Source: JAUVIB01 sp964424545 (GTDB taxonomy: Bacteria > Calditrichota > Calditrichia > Calditrichales > Calditrichaceae). From it: DNA of 25,033 bases. Positions 24,291 to 25,033 of the stretch are shown here, in pieces; position 1 is the first letter of the stretch, and each line of letters opens with the position of its first letter. The position numbers were made by a program, and so were the translations under genes. The notes below the pieces were generated by a model. The model did not search any database, was not told the origin of the DNA, and was given only the letters and a program-made list of their open reading frames with translations. The DNA is taken from contig CAYRJN010000033.1 of assembly GCA_964424545.1 (NCBI GenBank), positions 1 through 25,033 on the forward strand, given 5' to 3'.

Positions 24291-25033
24291 TTGATAAAAA
24301 TTGCCGTGGCGAGCGGTAAAGGCGGAACGGGGAAGACTTTAGTTTCTACTAATTTGGCCTATATCGCCGCTAAAAGGATGAAAGTTGCTTTGTACGATTT
24401 GGATGTTGAGGAGCCGAATAGTCATCTTTTTTTTCATAATGAGAAAACAACGGAAGCGCAATCGGTTGAAATGATGATTCCCGTTGTGGACGACGATAAA
24501 TGTACGTATTGCGGGATTTGTAGCAAAGTGTGCGAGTATCACGCCATCATTACGCTGGCAAAAAATGTGATGGTATTTCCGGAACTATGCCATAGCTGCT
24601 ACGGATGTCTGGAAATGTGTCCTACGGGCGCCATCGGCGAAGGCTTTAAATCCATCGGAGAAATATTTCATACGGATAATGATAATCTCAGCTTGATCAC
24701 GGGTAAATTAAAAGTGAGTGAATCGGCAACTACGGCGTTAATCGCCAAAACAAAAAGGGAGAAGGCTGAGCATACGGATTTAGCCATCTATGACGCGCCG
24801 CCAGGAACATCCTGTCCCGTAATTGAAGCGACAAAGGATATGGACTATATTATTTTGGTAAGTGAGCCCACACTTTTTGGTTATCATGATCTTGATTTGG
24901 TGGTGCAAACCGTTAAGCAATTGAGAAAACCATTCGGGGTTATCGTTAATAAAGCGGAAAAGGGTAATCGTATTATTGACGAGTATTGCCAAGATAATAA
25001 TATCGATGTTATCGCCAGAATCCCTATGCAGGA
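24291..25033 (+). CDS. MinD/Mrp-type P-loop ATPase with inserted two-cluster ferredoxin domain (3' end beyond window)
   Basis: The frame starts with TTG at 24291, 2 nt after DUF134, behind a good ribosome-binding site (GGAAGG near 24277-24282), and stays open for 247 codons to the window end. The deviant Walker A motif SGKGGTGKT (residues 8-16) has the signature Lys10. A ferredoxin insert carries two full Cys-x2-Cys-x2-Cys-x3-Cys sets (71, 74, 77, 81 and 100, 103, 106, 110) for two 4Fe-4S clusters. The Walker B region reads YDAPPGTSCP (about 167-176). Proteins of this architecture usually occur in pairs near DUF134 and NifX-like genes, with suggested roles in Fe-S or metallocofactor assembly. 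Only the C-terminal part is missing, so a complete gene outside the window is likely. Confidence 0.9.
   Translation, partial: MIKIAVASGKGGTGKTLVSTNLAYIAAKRMKVALYDLDVEEPNSHLFFHNEKTTEAQSVEMMIPVVDDDKCTYCGICSKVCEYHAIITLAKNVMVFPELCHSCYGCLEMCPTGAIGEGFKSIGEIFHTDNDNLSLITGKLKVSESATTALIAKTKREKAEHTDLAIYDAPPGTSCPVIEATKDMDYIILVSEPTLFGYHDLDLVVQTVKQLRKPFGVIVNKAEKGNRIIDEYCQDNNIDVIARIPMQ

Overview
The window reads as about 25 kb of an AT-rich (roughly 38-40% GC by eye), Gram-negative, probably anaerobic bacterial chromosome. The gene set fits the Fibrobacteres-Chlorobi-Bacteroidetes superphylum or a neighbour such as Calditrichota. The signs are a propeller-type hybrid two-component sensor, a Bacteroidota-like short SpoU methyltransferase, phosphate butyryltransferase plus butyrate kinase, a DUF134 regulator followed by a ferredoxin-containing MinD-type ATPase, and DUF4388 (PATAN) proteins. 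The phylum assignment is inference from gene content only. There is no rRNA, tRNA, CRISPR array, transposase or phage gene.

Layout from left to right. At 312-1844 lies an antiquitin-type aldehyde dehydrogenase closed by a strong intrinsic terminator. A CPBP-family membrane protein (1966-2697) and an M48 zinc-protease lipoprotein (2883-3683) follow. A very large hybrid histidine kinase (3936-8126) carries two seven-bladed sensor propellers and two receivers. Next is a GAF plus degenerate-GGDEF protein (8374-9396), 17 nt upstream of the butyrate-forming pair ptb (9414-10316) and buk (10338-11408). After a 343-nt AT-rich gap comes an unfamiliar TPR / excisionase-like HTH / Lys-rich-tail protein (11752-12918). 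An operon follows with a B12-binding-type radical SAM protein, an RlmD-like rRNA methyltransferase and a SpoU methyltransferase (12960-16326). A 345-nt gap with paired inverted repeats precedes a tightly overlapping three-gene operon (16672-19890) of receiver-like, PATAN and GTPase-like proteins whose canonical catalytic residues are largely missing. Convergent to it is a PAS/GAF hybrid kinase on the minus strand (19971-22865). A repeat-containing 979-nt divergent intergenic region leads to a DUF134 regulator (23845-24288) and a TTG-started MinD/ferredoxin ATPase (24291 onward) cut by the window end.

How the genes may work together. ptb-buk would turn butyryl-CoA into butyrate plus ATP, and the upstream GAF protein may sense a state relevant to that energy metabolism, possibly as a c-di-GMP receptor. 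DUF134 with the MinD/ferredoxin ATPase is a recurrent anaerobe module thought to concern Fe-S or metal-cofactor assembly. The most unusual locus is 16672-19890, a candidate scaffold or polarity complex built from decayed signalling folds. The gene with HTH and histone-like tail at 11752 and the palindromic operator candidate in front of DUF134 are also worth attention.
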